Shown here piece after piece: positions 1 to 11,942 of a DNA stretch of 64,000 nucleotides (position 1 is the first letter of the stretch; each line of letters begins with the position of its first letter). The notes beneath the pieces are model-generated. The model had not been told where the DNA came from, made no database searches, and worked only from the letters and a program-made list of their open reading frames with translations. The stretch comes from Hortaea werneckii (lineage: Eukaryota > Ascomycota > Dothideomycetes > Mycosphaerellales > Teratosphaeriaceae): NCBI GenBank assembly GCA_037044905.1, contig JBAOKB010000159.1, positions 62,001 through 126,000 of the forward strand. The letters run 5' to 3'. The position numbers were made by a program, and so were the translations under genes.

Positions 1-324
1 GAACTCCCTGGCGTTCAATGCCATTCGTGTTCGTTCCTCCAAATCAAGGGACGGTTCTCTCTCACGCCGCCTGCTGTCGCACAGATCATACTCTGACAAA
101 AGGTCTCCGGACTCAAAGGCCACAAAGCCTTCCACATATTAAGGGCTCGATTGTAACGACACTGTAGGAGCTCGAGTCGTTCGTGAACTACAACAAACTA
201 GACGCACCTTCGCAACGATACGCACATAGCTCGCGACATACATTCTCGGGATCTGGAAGGGAGGCCATGAACCGGAATGCGGCGCGGCACATCCAACAAC
301 GTCTGCTTGATGAACTACATCCAT
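1..324. other. Left-edge stretch, no gene seen
   Basis: These bases lie downstream of the stop codon of the minus-strand MFS transporter. They contain only short overlapping open frames without recognisable protein features. Part is probably the 3' untranslated region of the transporter. Confidence 0.5.
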
Positions 325-1912
325 TCATGAACCCCGTTGATACTTACTCATGCCCCTCAACTTCGGGCCCCAAACGTAAAAACACCAGGGGATAGGCGTA
401 CACGCCAGACTAATAAACGCCAACAGACTAGTTGCCCAGCCAATACCGAGACGCTCATACATCTGCACCACAAACAGCGGGAAGGCAGTGCCCAATACAT
501 ATCGTGCCAAGTTATTCGATCCCATGGCGGAAGCGCCATACATGGGCCATAGAAGTCCATCAGGTAGAGCGTAGCAGACATGAAGATGAGTAGGTTGCCG
601 CAGCCGAAGACCGCCTCAGCTACGACCGGCGCCATCCAATGCACGGAGCTGTGCGCGGACCATCCGAACCAGAAGAGCGAGATGGGGAGGCAGATGGACC
701 CGATCATGGCCGGGTACAGACGGGCTTCTGGGTTTACTCTTCCGCCTTGTCCGGCTGCTATGGACTTTTGGACCTGGCGTTTGAAGATCAACTTCGAGAA
801 GGTGATGATGAGTGCGCATCCGACGATGCATCCAGCACCAAGTCCGAGGAAAGGTGAGGCCCGTGGATCGGATGCCGAAGCTGTAGATCTGTTCGAAGAC
901 GTAGGGGAAGGCTGCGAAGAAGGCGTAGAGCATGGCGAAGTTGATGGCGACGTAGGCGGTGAATAAGCCGACGACGGGCTCAACGAGCGTCATATGGATG
1001 GGTCTAGTGAGGGTGGATCTGGCGAAGAAGGCTGCAGCCTGCAGAGGGGTACGACCTGATTGCTTAGGTGGCAGGCCGCGCTCGTTTCGCCCGCTTCTTG
1101 AGAATGGCGGATTTATAGGTCTCGTTCATTCCAAGGGCGGGAGTGAGACCGGCGACGGTGAAGAACAGCAGAACCCACTCAGTCCATCGCCATCCATAAG
1201 CCCAGACCGCGTATCCACCTACCAAAGGCCCAATGGCCGGGCCGAGAAAGGGAGTAGTGACATAGATCGCCATAGGCACAGCCCTCTCATTCGGCCTCCA
1301 AACGTCCGACAAAGTCGCCGATCCGATCGACAAACCAGGACTCCCAAACACCCCCGCAAAGAACCGACAGATGGTCAAAGCAGCAAAACTCTGCGAGAAC
1401 CCTGAACCGAGAATGAACAGAGCGAAAATGGGTATAGCGACAAGGTACACCGCCCGGCGACCCAACTGCTCCGAAGTAGGCGCAGCGAGCATCGGACCGC
1501 ATGCGAGACCGAGCACGTAGAGCACGTAGGGAAGAAGAGAGACTTCCCTCGAGACTCCAAATTCCCGCATTACGTCTTCACGGCCGGGCGTGTAGATGGA
1601 GGATCCTAGGGTGCAGACTAGTGCTATGGAGGCGGGGATGAAGGTATGGTACCATTTCTTCCAGAGGGGCCAGTTCAAGGGGTTTCCCGGATCGTCTGGG
1701 CCGTCGAAGTCGTCGCAGGTTGGTGGCGGGTTTTGATGAGCTTCGTTTGCTGGGCCAGTGAAGGCAGGTTGGGTGGTTGCATTTGGCTGATGTGGTCCTG
1801 GCTGCTGTGCATCTTCGGCTATTGAGTCCGGTCTGCTTTCATCGCCCTTCTCGACATCCTTGTTGTCGTAGACCGAGCTCATCCGGCTCGTCTGGTGGGA
1901 TTCTGGATCCAT
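325..1912 (-). CDS. MFS drug/polyamine-type transporter (DHA1), three frameshifts
   Basis: This encodes a major facilitator of the fungal DHA1 multidrug/polyamine class, expected to act as a proton antiporter in the plasma membrane. The start at 1912 gives a hydrophilic N-terminus, then the family signature DPGNPLNWPLWKKW, followed by helices with GRR after helix 2. The frame breaks three times. Near 1079-1083 one extra base separates KKRAKR from RGLPPK. Near 850-852 one extra T breaks LTF|LGLGAG. Near 544-546 one C is missing from a C run, breaking YGP|MYGASAMGSNN. Corrected, the protein would be about 528 residues with a normal C-terminus (VWGPKLRGMSKYQRGS). Residue conservation across all breaks means the damage is recent or artefactual. 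The mix of two insertions and one deletion leaves a true pseudogene possible. The class is secure, the substrate unknown. Confidence 0.8.
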
Positions 1913-3097
1913 GGTGCTATAAAAACGAGTACATGTGCGGTGGGAAATGGGACATCCATGCGGAAAGCACAAGGGAACGCTGTGATGTGTGGGTAGAGAA
2001 TAGCAGATAAGAATACAGATAAGGTATACTCACTACTTGCCCATCAACGAAAACAGGACGGCGTATCAGTGGGCCATTTGGGCTGCTCATCGCAAAGGTT
2101 GATTATTGGCAAACGCCAGCGAAAGAAATTCTCCTACCGTTGATGAGGCCAATCGGTCCGCGTGAGAGCAAGCTCACCATCAGAGCGTGCACGTTTCAGG
2201 ACAACGCAAAGGTAGTCCACTGCGTAATCAGGACGGCAAGGCTCTGCTGATGGAACGACGGAAGGGCAACCAGACGTTTGATATGTATGCATGGCAAAAG
2301 CTTGTCAGAGAGCTTATCAGGTTTATGATCAATTTGGTGGACTGCCTGTCAAAAATCAGCCAAAATCCATGTACACATTCCCGAAGAAGATAACACAAAG
2401 ACGACCGGAGAAGAGTCTTGCCTAATGAACGCAGCACGGATCGTTCAGATGTGGATACAGTGGTGCAAATGCAGATTTTAGCGATGCTAGCGGCGATCAC
2501 CCGATCTTCCGCGCCCAACACACCGGACGGGGAAAGGAACCGAACCGAACCATTGACAGATATACCCTTGCTGCAACAAACATACAAACCATGGTCTACC
2601 TACTTGTCTGCAGCAATGACGGACAGGTATGCCACTCATGCCTTAATGTTAGAGGCGGTTGCAGCCTTGAGAGCAGTCTCATTCCCTAGGCACCAACATA
2701 TATTCTTCAGACGAGAACCGAACAGCAAGGAAGAAGAAGGATGTATATGTGCTATTCCGGCCTGTACAAAAGTAAAATGGGTAATAAACAACCAACAACC
2801 AGTTCATGACAACAAAGAAGAGAAACGCCATGCGCTTTGCACCCGTCCCTTTTGTTCGCTGCGCCACGGTTTAACCAAAGGGATCGAAAATGCATGCAGT
2901 CTTGTGAAACTCGAGATGATAGGGAGAAAAACTTCCTCCCACATCCGGCCCATCCGATCTAATTCATGTCCCTTCCCAATCGTCCATAATGATCCCGACC
3001 TTCGTCTCGTGAATTTCTTGGAAAGAAATCCGTACCGTTGAGGAAACGTCCAGCCATCATACCATGATTTCCAATGTAAGGGGAAACCCAGCCCACC
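1913..3097. other. Intergenic region, promoter of MFS gene and 3' region of membrane-protein gene
   Basis: This holds the 5' flank of the MFS gene and the 3' flank of the next minus-strand gene. A plus-strand open frame of 207 codons (2418-3041) is present. It has mixed composition, no recognisable domain and no hydrophobic pattern, so I do not call it a gene. Confidence 0.4.
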
Positions 3098-5841
3098 TCA
3101 TCTAAACCACCCGCCACCACCATACCCATACCCCCCATCCCCACCCCTGCCTTCCTCGGCAACCTTCCCACTCACGTCCCTCCTCCGCGCCGTCCACCCA
3201 TTGCCGCCACCACCCGCGGCAGAAACCTGCGGCTGCCTAGCATACGCCAACGCCTCACCGCCAGCGCCGCCGGCGGAGGGGAAATGCATCTGATCAGCGA
3301 TATCCGCGCCGGATCGACTTACCACCCTTCCCCCGCCACCCCCACCACCACCTCGGACTCCTGGACTCCCAGCGTAATTCCCGCTCTTGCGCTGGGGACT
3401 CTTAGCCGGCGGCGGCGGAGGAGGAGGGGAGGACGAACGGCCACGGCCACCTCCTCCCCCAACAATCTTCCCACCACCGCGGGCGCCAGCGTAAGCAGGC
3501 GCGAAACCGACGGGATACCCGTGCGCAGAGACAGGCGTCTGGATATGCGTGGAAGGAGCGGGATTCCTCACACCCCGCATAGCGGCCGCGAGGTCGCCGT
3601 AGGTTTTCCCCTTGGGGCACGCCGTGGGAGTCCATTTCGCGGGCGTAGTGGGCGTAGGAGGAGCCAAGATGTTGCTGGTGTGGGCGAAAGCTGGGTAGGA
3701 TGGCGGAAGGAAGGGTGGGTTTGCAGGGCTGGGGCGGATTCGGAGTAGATGCTTGAGCTTTGCGTGGCGGCTGATTTGGCTGTGAGGGAGCGTTCGACGT
3801 CGGCGGGTTGGTTGTCGGTTGTTGTGGGGTCTGTTGGTTCAGGTTCGTCGGGGTTGACGGCGTAGAGGGCGCGGGAGGAGGGGTGTTGGGGGTAGGATGC
3901 GGAAGCGTAAGGGTTGTCTTCCGGGTCTGGCATGGGAGGGGTAGGGGGGTGCATGCCGAGGGGTTTTGGCCTCATGTGGCTTCGACTTCGGCTTGGCCGA
4001 CGACGTCGACGGGTTCGAAGCTGTCGTGGCGTTCGAGGTTGCCGTCGCCGCCGATGAAGGGGGAGTAGCCATCGCGACGTCCATGGGAGGGGCCGTGGTC
4101 GAAAGTGCCGGAGTAGAAAAGGGCTGGGGTGCGTTGTCTTGAGGGAGGGCGAGCGGCGAGGTCTCCCGCGTAATGGTCGTCTTCGGCTTGTCTTCCATTG
4201 TTGTCGTCGTCGGCTTGGTCGAGCACATACCAGTTATCGTCAAGCAATCGCTCCTTTTGCTCGCGCTGCACAAGACTGAAGTTTGGTGCCGAGTTGCCTG
4301 GAGAGCCTACACGCCCGGGCGAGCAAGTCCGGAAAGATTCAGGTCTGGGGGAGGAAGGCTCGTCGCGTTTCTCACCATTGATTTCGGGGCTGGAAGCGAT
4401 GTTCTCTGGGATTTCGAACTTGTCGAGGAACGAGTTGCGATTTTCCTTGCCCGTCGGCGTAGTAGGTGTCTCAACCCAAGGCTTCTTTGTCGGACTCGGA
4501 CTCCTCGATGCTGCACCTCTCGCACGCACGGCCAGCTGTCCGTTCGGAAGGACTTCATACCGGCTCTTGCGCTTGTTTTCAATGGCATCCTGATAGAAAG
4601 ACTGATGGCCATCATATTGGTGACGACTCCAGCGAGCAGATTCCGGGTTGTGAGGGTTGTATGCCAGACTAGTCTTGGAGCCGTTGCGGCTGTGACCGAA
4701 TGGTATGCCGTTCTCGTGATGAGGATATGGCGGCAGTAGCGATTCCATGGTGGCGTTCGGATGGTTTGGGAGTAAGGGCCGACATCAAGAGTACTACCGC
4801 TCAGATGTGCCAAAGCCTTCTTACGCGCAGCTTGATCCTCGCTCATGTCGGGACGGTCACCATCAGCGTTCAGAGTGGAGTTGTTGCTGTTCAACGTCCA
4901 TTCGGAGTTCTTGGCCTTGTGACCACGGGTTCTCTTAGAGCCGGTCAAGTTGTCTTCAAGCGGGTTCATGTCCGGCGGCAGACCGCTGATCTTCTTGAAC
5001 ATGATGGCGAGGTAAATGTCAGGTCCCAAAGCCACCAGATGAAGACCTGCCAGAGCCACAGCGCCGCAAAAAGTCACCAGCAACAGCAGGTCAGTAGTTT
5101 CCTTGACCTCGTTATCGAAGTAGCTGTTCCAGCGCCAGTCTCCAGGCAAGACGTTTCCTGAAGCAGTCTTCTGCTCAACGGGGAGTTGGCGATTCGCATT
5201 GGTGGCGTAGACAATGTAAACGTAAAGTGGTATGAGACAGATGTCCATGATGGCTGCGAAAATGGAGTAGCTCGCAGCGCTCCCAGGCAGCCGGGACTTG
5301 GCCGGGCGTCCGAGATGGTAGATGGCGTAGATGCCGATCAGAGCGTCCCAAGCTTGCTATTGACGGAAAAATATCAGTGTGCTGTCCATGTAATAGGTGA
5401 AAGATGAGCTCTGTGATGCAGTAGCTCGAAAGAAAAACTCACAGGTATACGGATCAGGTATTTCGCAGCACCATGCACATCCGTCAAGCAGACAGCACAC
5501 ACGAGTAGACCAAGGGCCATAATCTCCGTGACAATTCTCAACCCGAACTGGAACCATCGTACGCCGACGATCCATCGTTTTGCACCCTTGTGGACGGGCT
5601 TGAATTCCGGGCGATCCCCGCTGTACACGACATAGCTATCTGGATGTTCGTTGAAGTTGATCAATGGACCCTCCCTCTTCTTCGGCGGGGATGTGTTGGT
5701 CGATTGCTGCGATAGACGGGCGTAAGATGCTTGAGTGACGGCTTTCGGGTTGAAGTCGGAGTGTGGATAGTTGTGATCGGTTGCATAAGAGTGCCGGTGA
5801 GTGGTGGGGGTGTAGAGGTATGGCATCTCTGAGCCGCCCAT
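3098..5841 (-). CDS. Conserved fungal four-helix membrane protein with long disordered tail, frameshifted
   Basis: I recognise no named family. The first exon (5443-5841) starts at 5841. An 86-bp intron (GTGAGT..TAG, 5357-5442) precedes exon 2 (3098-5356). About 95 hydrophilic residues are followed by four hydrophobic segments (near VRWFQFGLRIVTEIMALGLL, DALIGIYAIYHLG, SIFAAIMDICLIPLYVYIVY and LLLVTFCGAVALAGLHLVAL), an arrangement like MARVEL-type proteins. The remaining ~600 residues are polar, with Ser/Pro-rich kinase-site-like stretches (SRSPSPTKKP) and Gly/Pro runs near the end. Reading requires three one-base restorations, at about 4776-4778, 3974-3977 and 3682-3684, each a missing C on the coding strand. 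Together they return to the original frame and give about 886 residues. The middle segments look genuinely coding (DDNWYVLDQADDDN), which argues against introns. The function is unknown. A plasma-membrane or cortical role is a guess. Confidence 0.7.
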
Positions 5842-6436
5842 GACGAAGGTGTTTGCTATCCAGTCGCCTTAGAGAAGGCCGGAGCAACTGGAATGAAGGG
5901 AAGAATAGGGTCGGAATACTTTGACCCACGTGGAGGGCTGTCCGCAATCAACGAATGAATATCGGTTTATCACCAGCAGCCAACTAGTCCTGTGGCGAGT
6001 CGTTCATGCACCTTCAAGGCGATGAAACCACTAGGTCGGTGGGATGTTACCAGGAGGATGCAAGGATGAGAGGAGCACTTCTATATGAGATTAAGCATGG
6101 CATAGTCGTAGATATTATAGTGAGTTCAACGGGCGGTCGTCAGGTTGAATGGTGATGCGCCGCGGCCCAGATACCGGCTGGAGCGTGTTTACATCTCCAC
6201 ATAGCAACGCACCGTGAACGGAATAGCTCCATCGCAGTGGCGGGAGCGGCAATGGGGCCGAACGGGTGGGCGGCATTCGAGCAGAGCAGCGAGAACGGAC
6301 GCTAACCATGATAAAGATAATGCATCTCCCGTCCTAAAAGTAAGGTATGCGTTCATGAGTGGAAGTGCAACTAGACGAGGCGCATGAGTGTATCCCAACT
6401 CAGCACTTCTCCCCTCCCCGCCTGTCGCGAAGGAAG
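5842..6436. promoter_or_regulatory. Divergent intergenic promoter region
   Basis: These 595 bp separate two genes transcribed away from each other (the membrane protein and adrenodoxin reductase), so both promoters must lie here. I could not pick out a convincing TATA box or factor site. Confidence 0.5.
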
Positions 6437-8189
6437 ATGCTCGCCCGCCGCGCACCAGTCTCAGGCTCAGGCTGGATATGTAACGCCTGTCGCTCCCATG
6501 CTCGCCATCAGGCAGCCCCATCGTTGCGAGCATACAGCACTGCAGCCACGCGCCAGCGACCCATCCACCTGGCCGTCATCGGCTCCGGTCCAGCAGGCTA
6601 CTATACCGCCTACCGACTGTTGAAGAAGCTTCCCGATGCCCGCATTGACATGTTCGAGTCGCTGCCTGTACCATATGGCTTAGTACGATATGGCGTTGCA
6701 CCCGACCATCCCGAGGTCAAGGTATGTTCCCCCAAATGAAAGGATGTAGCGACAATACCATGCATACCCATCCCGGCCTAAGGCACGGATGACCAGATCA
6801 GTCCCCAGCTGATGGTCGAGAGCAGTAGAAATCCGCCGAGACCCTCATGACCGTATCCGAACATCCGCATTTCAACTTCGCCGGCAATGTCCCCATCGGC
6901 ACCGCTCCCGGCCACCTGCCCCTCACCGCCCTGGCGCCTCACTACGATGCCGTGCTGTTTGCCTACGGTGCCAACAAGGACCGCAAGCTGAACGTACCGG
7001 GGGAAGATTTGAAGGGTGTCATCTCCGCCCGCGCATTTGTCGGATGGTATAATGGTTTACCGGAATACGCGGACTTGAACCCGGACCTGAAGGGCGGCGA
7101 TACAGCAGTTGTCATCGGACAAGGCAATGTCGCATTAGACGTGACCCGCATCCTGCTCAGTCCCTTGGAGCTATTACGGAAGACGGACCTGACGGAAAAT
7201 GCCGTCCAGGCCTTGAGCGAGAGCAATGTCAAGAACGTCAAGGTCATCGGCCGCAGAGGACCCCTGCAGGCTCCCTACACCATCAAAGAATTGAGAGAGC
7301 TGCTACACATGCAAACCCTCGGCTTCGCCCCTCCCCCCGAAGGCTGGGACCGTCTGATGGGCATCGAGCGCCGCCGACTCCCGCGCCAACTCAAACGCAT
7401 CGCGGAACTACTGGAGAAGGGCTCCAAAACGCCCATGACGGAGGCAGAGAAAGCGTGGCAACTCGGCTACCTCCGCGCCCCGGCCGCCTTCCTCTCCAAC
7501 GACAACACCAACCTCCAAGCCGTCGGCTTCGAACAGCAAGAATACGACGTTGACCCCTCATCCCTCATCACAGGCGACGCGCCCACCGACCTCAACGCCG
7601 TGCGCGGCCTTCGCGTCCGCTCCACGGGCACCAAGAGCCTCGTGCACGCGCACCTCGCGTTCCGCTCCGTGGGATACCAATCGGCGCCCTTGGACGGGAT
7701 GGAAGACATTGGGATCCCGTTCGACGCGGCGCGGGGCATCATCCCGAACGATCGGTGGGGCCGGATCATTTCGCCTAGCGAGGGACCGGGTGGTCCCCTC
7801 ACTGCGGGACATGTTCCGGGCATGTACTGTGCTGGGTGGGTGAAGCGGGGGCCTACGGGTGTGATTGCGAGTACGATGGATGATGCGTTTACGACGGGGG
7901 ATATTATCGCGAGGGACTGGGAGGAAGGGACGAAGTTCATCCCGGAGGAGAACAGTGCGGAGGGTGAGGCAGCTGGGGGTAGAGGGGGCTGGAAAGCGGT
8001 GAAGCGGGAGATTCAGAAACGCGGGATTAGGAGTGTGAGTTGGTATGATTGGACGAAGATCGATGCCGAGGAGCGTCGACGAGGAGCGCTACGGGGAAAG
8101 AAAGGGAGAAGATCCGGAGCGTGAGTGAGATGTTGGCGGTGCTGGACGGGTATGGGCGGACGAGCTATGAGAATTGGGGGGATAGGTGA
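6437..8189 (+). CDS. arh1: Adrenodoxin/ferredoxin-NADP+ reductase, mitochondrial (Arh1-type)
   Basis: This flavoprotein passes electrons from NADPH to mitochondrial ferredoxin for iron-sulfur cluster and heme A synthesis. Exon 1 (6437-6721) encodes an Arg/Ser-rich mitochondrial presequence, then the FAD fold with VIGSGPAGYYTAYRLLK near residue 45. A 107-bp intron (6722-6828) follows PEVK. Exon 2 carries the NADPH-binding motif VVIGQGNVALDV and the C-terminal FAD motif HVPGMYCAGWVKRGPTG. As written, the frame stops at 8124. One missing G in the run at 8093-8096 would continue the protein through a typical family C-terminus (SEMLAVLDGYGRTSYENWGD) to a stop at 8189, about 548 residues. The missing base looks like an assembly error or new allele damage. 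The identity is secure. Confidence 0.93.
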
Positions 8190-8854
8190 GGGCCATGATG
8201 TGAGAAGAGGGCATGGATGCAGGGGAGAGAGAATGTACTTGTATAGACCGATGAAAGTGTACAGCTTTAGTACGGGAGGTGGACGATAGAATGTACAGGC
8301 TTTATTACATTTACAGGCATCACTTATTTCAATCGAACTAAGCATCAAACAGGTTTCCCTATATACTAACTCTATTCTGAGGGACGTGAACTACATAGTA
8401 CATTTTTACTGAAACTCGGCGCTAGCAGATCTGGTCGAGGATTAGATGGAGGTACGGAGAAGGAGTTCTTCGTGTATCTTTCTTTTACACAATGGCACAC
8501 GTAGGCATTTCCCGGTCGCTAAAGGGCAGATTAGTTGAGATAGATATCCTGCTGGTTAGATGGTACCGGCTTGTTGACCAAAAGTAAGAGTTTATAGCTT
8601 CGTAGTCGCTTTTCGCAAATTCACTACAGGTTGGGTCCGAGAGCCGGGGCACGGGGGACGATGTGATGAGATAAGCGAAGCCGAAAGCGCCGCCGCCGAC
8701 AATCAATGGCGTACGCCCTCTTCCTACAACTGATGATAACAAGCTAGTAATAGCTACTAGATACGTTAAATAACTAGAACAATGGGCGCCCATTTCGATT
8801 TCCCCCTGCTGGAAATTTCAAGGTCACTTTAATAGCGAGTCGTTTCACGAGAAA
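8190..8854. other. Intergenic region between arh1 and the oxidoreductase
   Basis: This AT-richer spacer of 665 bp contains the 3' end of arh1 and the promoter of the next plus-strand gene. I see no gene, repeat or RNA in it. Confidence 0.5.
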
Positions 8855-10269
8855 ATGTTCGCCGCCCCGCGGGCTGTGAAGGCGGTTTTTCGCCACCAAG
8901 CCCAATTTCGGAGCTTTACATCGTCGATAAGACGGAATGCCGATTTTACACATGCGGTGGTAGGAGGAGGCGCGATCGGGTTAGCCATCGCGAGACGATT
9001 GCAGCAGGTTGAAGGGGCGCAGGTGGTGTTGATTGAGAAGCATGGGATGGTGGGGAGCGAGACGAGTAGTCGGAATTCTGAGGTATGATAATCGGGTGTT
9101 CCTTTGGGCTAATCTTGCTTGTCCGAGTACTTGCATCCCCCTCGCGGATCAGTAACGAGTCTAAAGGATTATGAAGTAGTCTGAATCTAACTGGGCTCGC
9201 ATAGGTCATCCACGCTGGTCTTTACTATGGCCACAACACCCTCAAAACACAGCTCTGCGTCGAGGGCAAACATATGATGTACGAGTACTGCGATCGCCGT
9301 GCCGTTCCACACATGAACTGCGGAAAATGGATCGTCGCGCAGACAGACGATCAACTTCAGGCGCTTCAGGGTGTCCATGACTTCGCCAAAGAAATCGATG
9401 TTCCAATCCGCTGGATCGGACCTGAAGAAGCACAGGCGCGAGAGCCAGACGTACGATGTCAAGCGGGAGCATTAGAGAGCCCTTCGACCGGGATCGTCGA
9501 CAGCCATACGTACATGCAAGCGCTGCATGCCGACTTTGAAGAAGCCGGTGGCGACACCGCTCTCGCATCGACGGTGACACGAATTCAAGCTCCGCCGTCA
9601 GGGGACGGTGATTGGAAGATCTGGGCCGCACCGCCAGGATCAACAGGACCGCAACCGGAGTCACCTAGCCCGCAGACACACGAACCCAGCACAGCGAGCG
9701 AAGAAGATGTAGTAGTAACAGCCGAGACCGTCATCAACTCCGCGGGACTCTACGCATACGGGATCAACAACATGATCCTCCCACCCGAGCGACATCGAAC
9801 GCCGTACTACGCGAAAGGAACCTACTACTCGTACCCGAAATCCCGTCCCAAACCCAACACGCTGATCTATCCCGCGCCCGTCCCCGGCCACGGCGGGCTA
9901 GGCACACACCTGACGCTGGACATGGCGGGGAGGATCCGGTTTGGACCGGACGTGGAATGGGTCACGAACCCGCACGACCTGGCGCCGAGCGGGGACAGCG
10001 CACGCTTCGCAGCCGCGCTGGAGGACATCCAGAGCTACCTCCCGGGCATCGACGTCGAGGCCGTAGCGCCTGATTACGCGGGGATCCGGCCGAAACTGGC
10101 GCCGAAGGAGAGTGGAGGGAACAGTGGGGGGAAAGTGACGAGTAGTGATTTCTATATCCGACGGGAGGAAGGGTTCCCCGGGTTTGTGAATTTGCTGGGG
10201 ATGGAGAGTCCCGGGTTGACGAGCAGTTTGGCGATTGGGGAGTTGGTGTTTAGGATGTTGTATAGATGA
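8855..10269 (+). CDS. FAD-dependent oxidoreductase, L-2-hydroxyglutarate dehydrogenase family
   Basis: This probably oxidises L-2-hydroxyglutarate to 2-oxoglutarate with FAD in mitochondria, a metabolite-repair reaction. Exon 1 (8855-9082) encodes a basic N-terminus that fits a mitochondrial presequence, then the dinucleotide fold HAVVGGGAIGLAIARRLQQ. The family signature SRNSEVIHAGLYY is split by a 122-bp intron (9083-9204, GTATGA..TAG) exactly between E and V. Exon 2 (9205-10269) has the DAO-type core and ends with GMESPGLTSSLAIGELV, the C-terminal FAD-contact motif. The length is 430 residues, normal for the family, with no frameshift. A Pro/Ser/Glu-rich insertion near residues 205-225 looks lineage-specific. 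Other DAO-family oxidases cannot be fully excluded, but the signature favours L2HGDH. Confidence 0.9.
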
Positions 10270-10623
10270 TACGGATAATGATGGATAAGGGGTTGGTACA
10301 AATTTTGCCCCTTCCTTTCTATTGGGGAAATAATGAGGAGTAGAAGCCCTTCCTTCCCAAGTCCCGTGTGACTGGCCTTTCCGCGTGTTTTACGGACTAT
10401 TGATACTCCGTCATCTGCATATCTCATCTCGACCTCCCGTCCCTCTCTTCGACCTTCCCTCTTGTCGCACTAACCAGCCGGAGCCACACAGTTGAAGGGA
10501 AGCACATGTCTCGAAACCTTCCTTCCGCCGCTTAGTGCAGCGTAACAAGACCCGAACGCCCTATCCAAAGATTAGAATCCTCAAAGCGCAACGCCATGTG
10601 AAGAAGGATTGTCGAACTCACCT
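10270..10623. other. Intergenic spacer
   Basis: This is a short stretch downstream of the oxidoreductase stop. I see no gene. It may be 3' untranslated sequence of one or both flanking transcripts. Confidence 0.4.
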
Positions 10624-10851
10624 TCACTTCCACGCAGCAAGCGTCGCTAAAGTCTGCATATCCATCCTCCCCTTATTCTTCTCCGCCTGCTTCTCACCCG
10701 GACTGAGCTCCTCTTTCCGAGGATCTGAGTTAGAGGATTTCTTGTTGGGTAGGAATTTCGACTTGAGGAGTTGGGTCTTGGATGATGTGCTGGAGGTAGT
10801 GTTCAAGGACGAGACGTCTGTGTCGATGTGGATTTTGTTGTGAGATGTCAT
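10624..10851 (-). CDS. Possible small hydrophilic protein (75 aa)
   Basis: An ATG at 10851 opens a 75-codon frame with a Ser/Thr-rich first half, then a charged segment (PRKEELSPGEKQAEKNKGRMD) and the end MQTLATLAAWK. Composition is coherent and the frame contains no rare clustering of stops, which hints at real coding. A GTGAGT sequence just beyond the stop could instead be an intron donor, so the C-terminus might extend. I recognise no family. It may be a small conserved fungal protein or a chance frame. Confidence 0.35.
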   Translation of the reverse strand: MTSHNKIHIDTDVSSLNTTSSTSSKTQLLKSKFLPNKKSSNSDPRKEELSPGEKQAEKNKGRMDMQTLATLAAWK

Positions 10852-11942
10852 TCTGAAGGGTGGAGGAAAGGCTATTCCCGCTCTGAAGGTTGTGTTGTAG
10901 ATCGTTCACTTGGGATAGGGATGGGAATGTTGTGTTATGGAGTTGGTGTGTTTGATTGGATTGGATGGAAATGTTGCAGAGAGATGTAATGAGCTTGGTG
11001 TATGGACTGGTCCTCAATGCTGTGGTCTGAGTTTGAAACAGACGAAGTACAGACTGGAGGGCGTAACTATATACAGGTAGATATGCTGACGAATGACTCC
11101 CTTCCATTGCTATCCTTCGCGAAGACAACACCGCTGCCTGGAGGTGTCAATAGGCAGAGACACGCCCTTCTGCAGATACCAGTACAGTCACCGGCCCAAT
11201 GACTGCAAGTCGGAGTTCTTAGCGGCCAATGGCAGAGGGCCGTATAACATGGTGAGAGCGTGGCTGTCAATCCCATGACTCGTCAACACCGAAGTGCTTA
11301 CTGAGATATTCCTCCAGAAGCTTAAGAGCCATTGGTGGCGCCACGACGTTCGCGAAAGCGGACCGGATTTGGTACAGTACGGTGACTCGAAATTGAACTC
11401 CGCAATGCGCTTGAAGTCCGGCTCGCTTGAGAAAGGGCGTGAAGAACTGGTGTCATCGTTACTGGATACCGTGGTCTAGATCGCAGCACCTCTGCAGTAA
11501 GGCGCGTGTCTTATTAATTGTCCTTGGGATTCATATAGGTCATGAAGGGCCGACATTGGAAGAAGAGCTCACAGCAGACACGTCGTAATGTGCCGACCTC
11601 CGGGACGCGATTCGCAGAGCCTACGAGAGAGGCAATTCGGTGATCTCCGCGAAAAGGGTCCCTTTGCAGTCCATCATCGTTGAACGGACTACATCCTTTT
11701 ACAATCTTACCAAATTCGGGTTCGGGTTTGGAAGCAAGAAGCTGGAGGTTTGATGATCAACACCGACCTTGCCGGCCGAGTTCGGCTGATGAGGTTCATG
11801 GATATTGTGACTTTATCCCCGCCGGCAAACAGCCCGCTTCCTTCGGTTACGACTCTCTAGAATAACTCATACGCCATATGACTCTTGCTCTGATAATAAG
11901 AACTCCGAGAATGTGAATCGACTTCGCTTGCCTATCTCCACT
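10852..11942. other. Intergenic region upstream of the PNPOx-like gene
   Basis: About 1.1 kb without a supportable gene. Open frames here are short and lack domain features. It should contain the promoter of the following plus-strand gene. Confidence 0.4.

Noticed and set aside
2418..3041. 207-codon plus-strand open frame
   Set aside because: No domain, no hydrophobic or repeat pattern, and it overlaps the likely 3' UTR of the membrane-protein gene.
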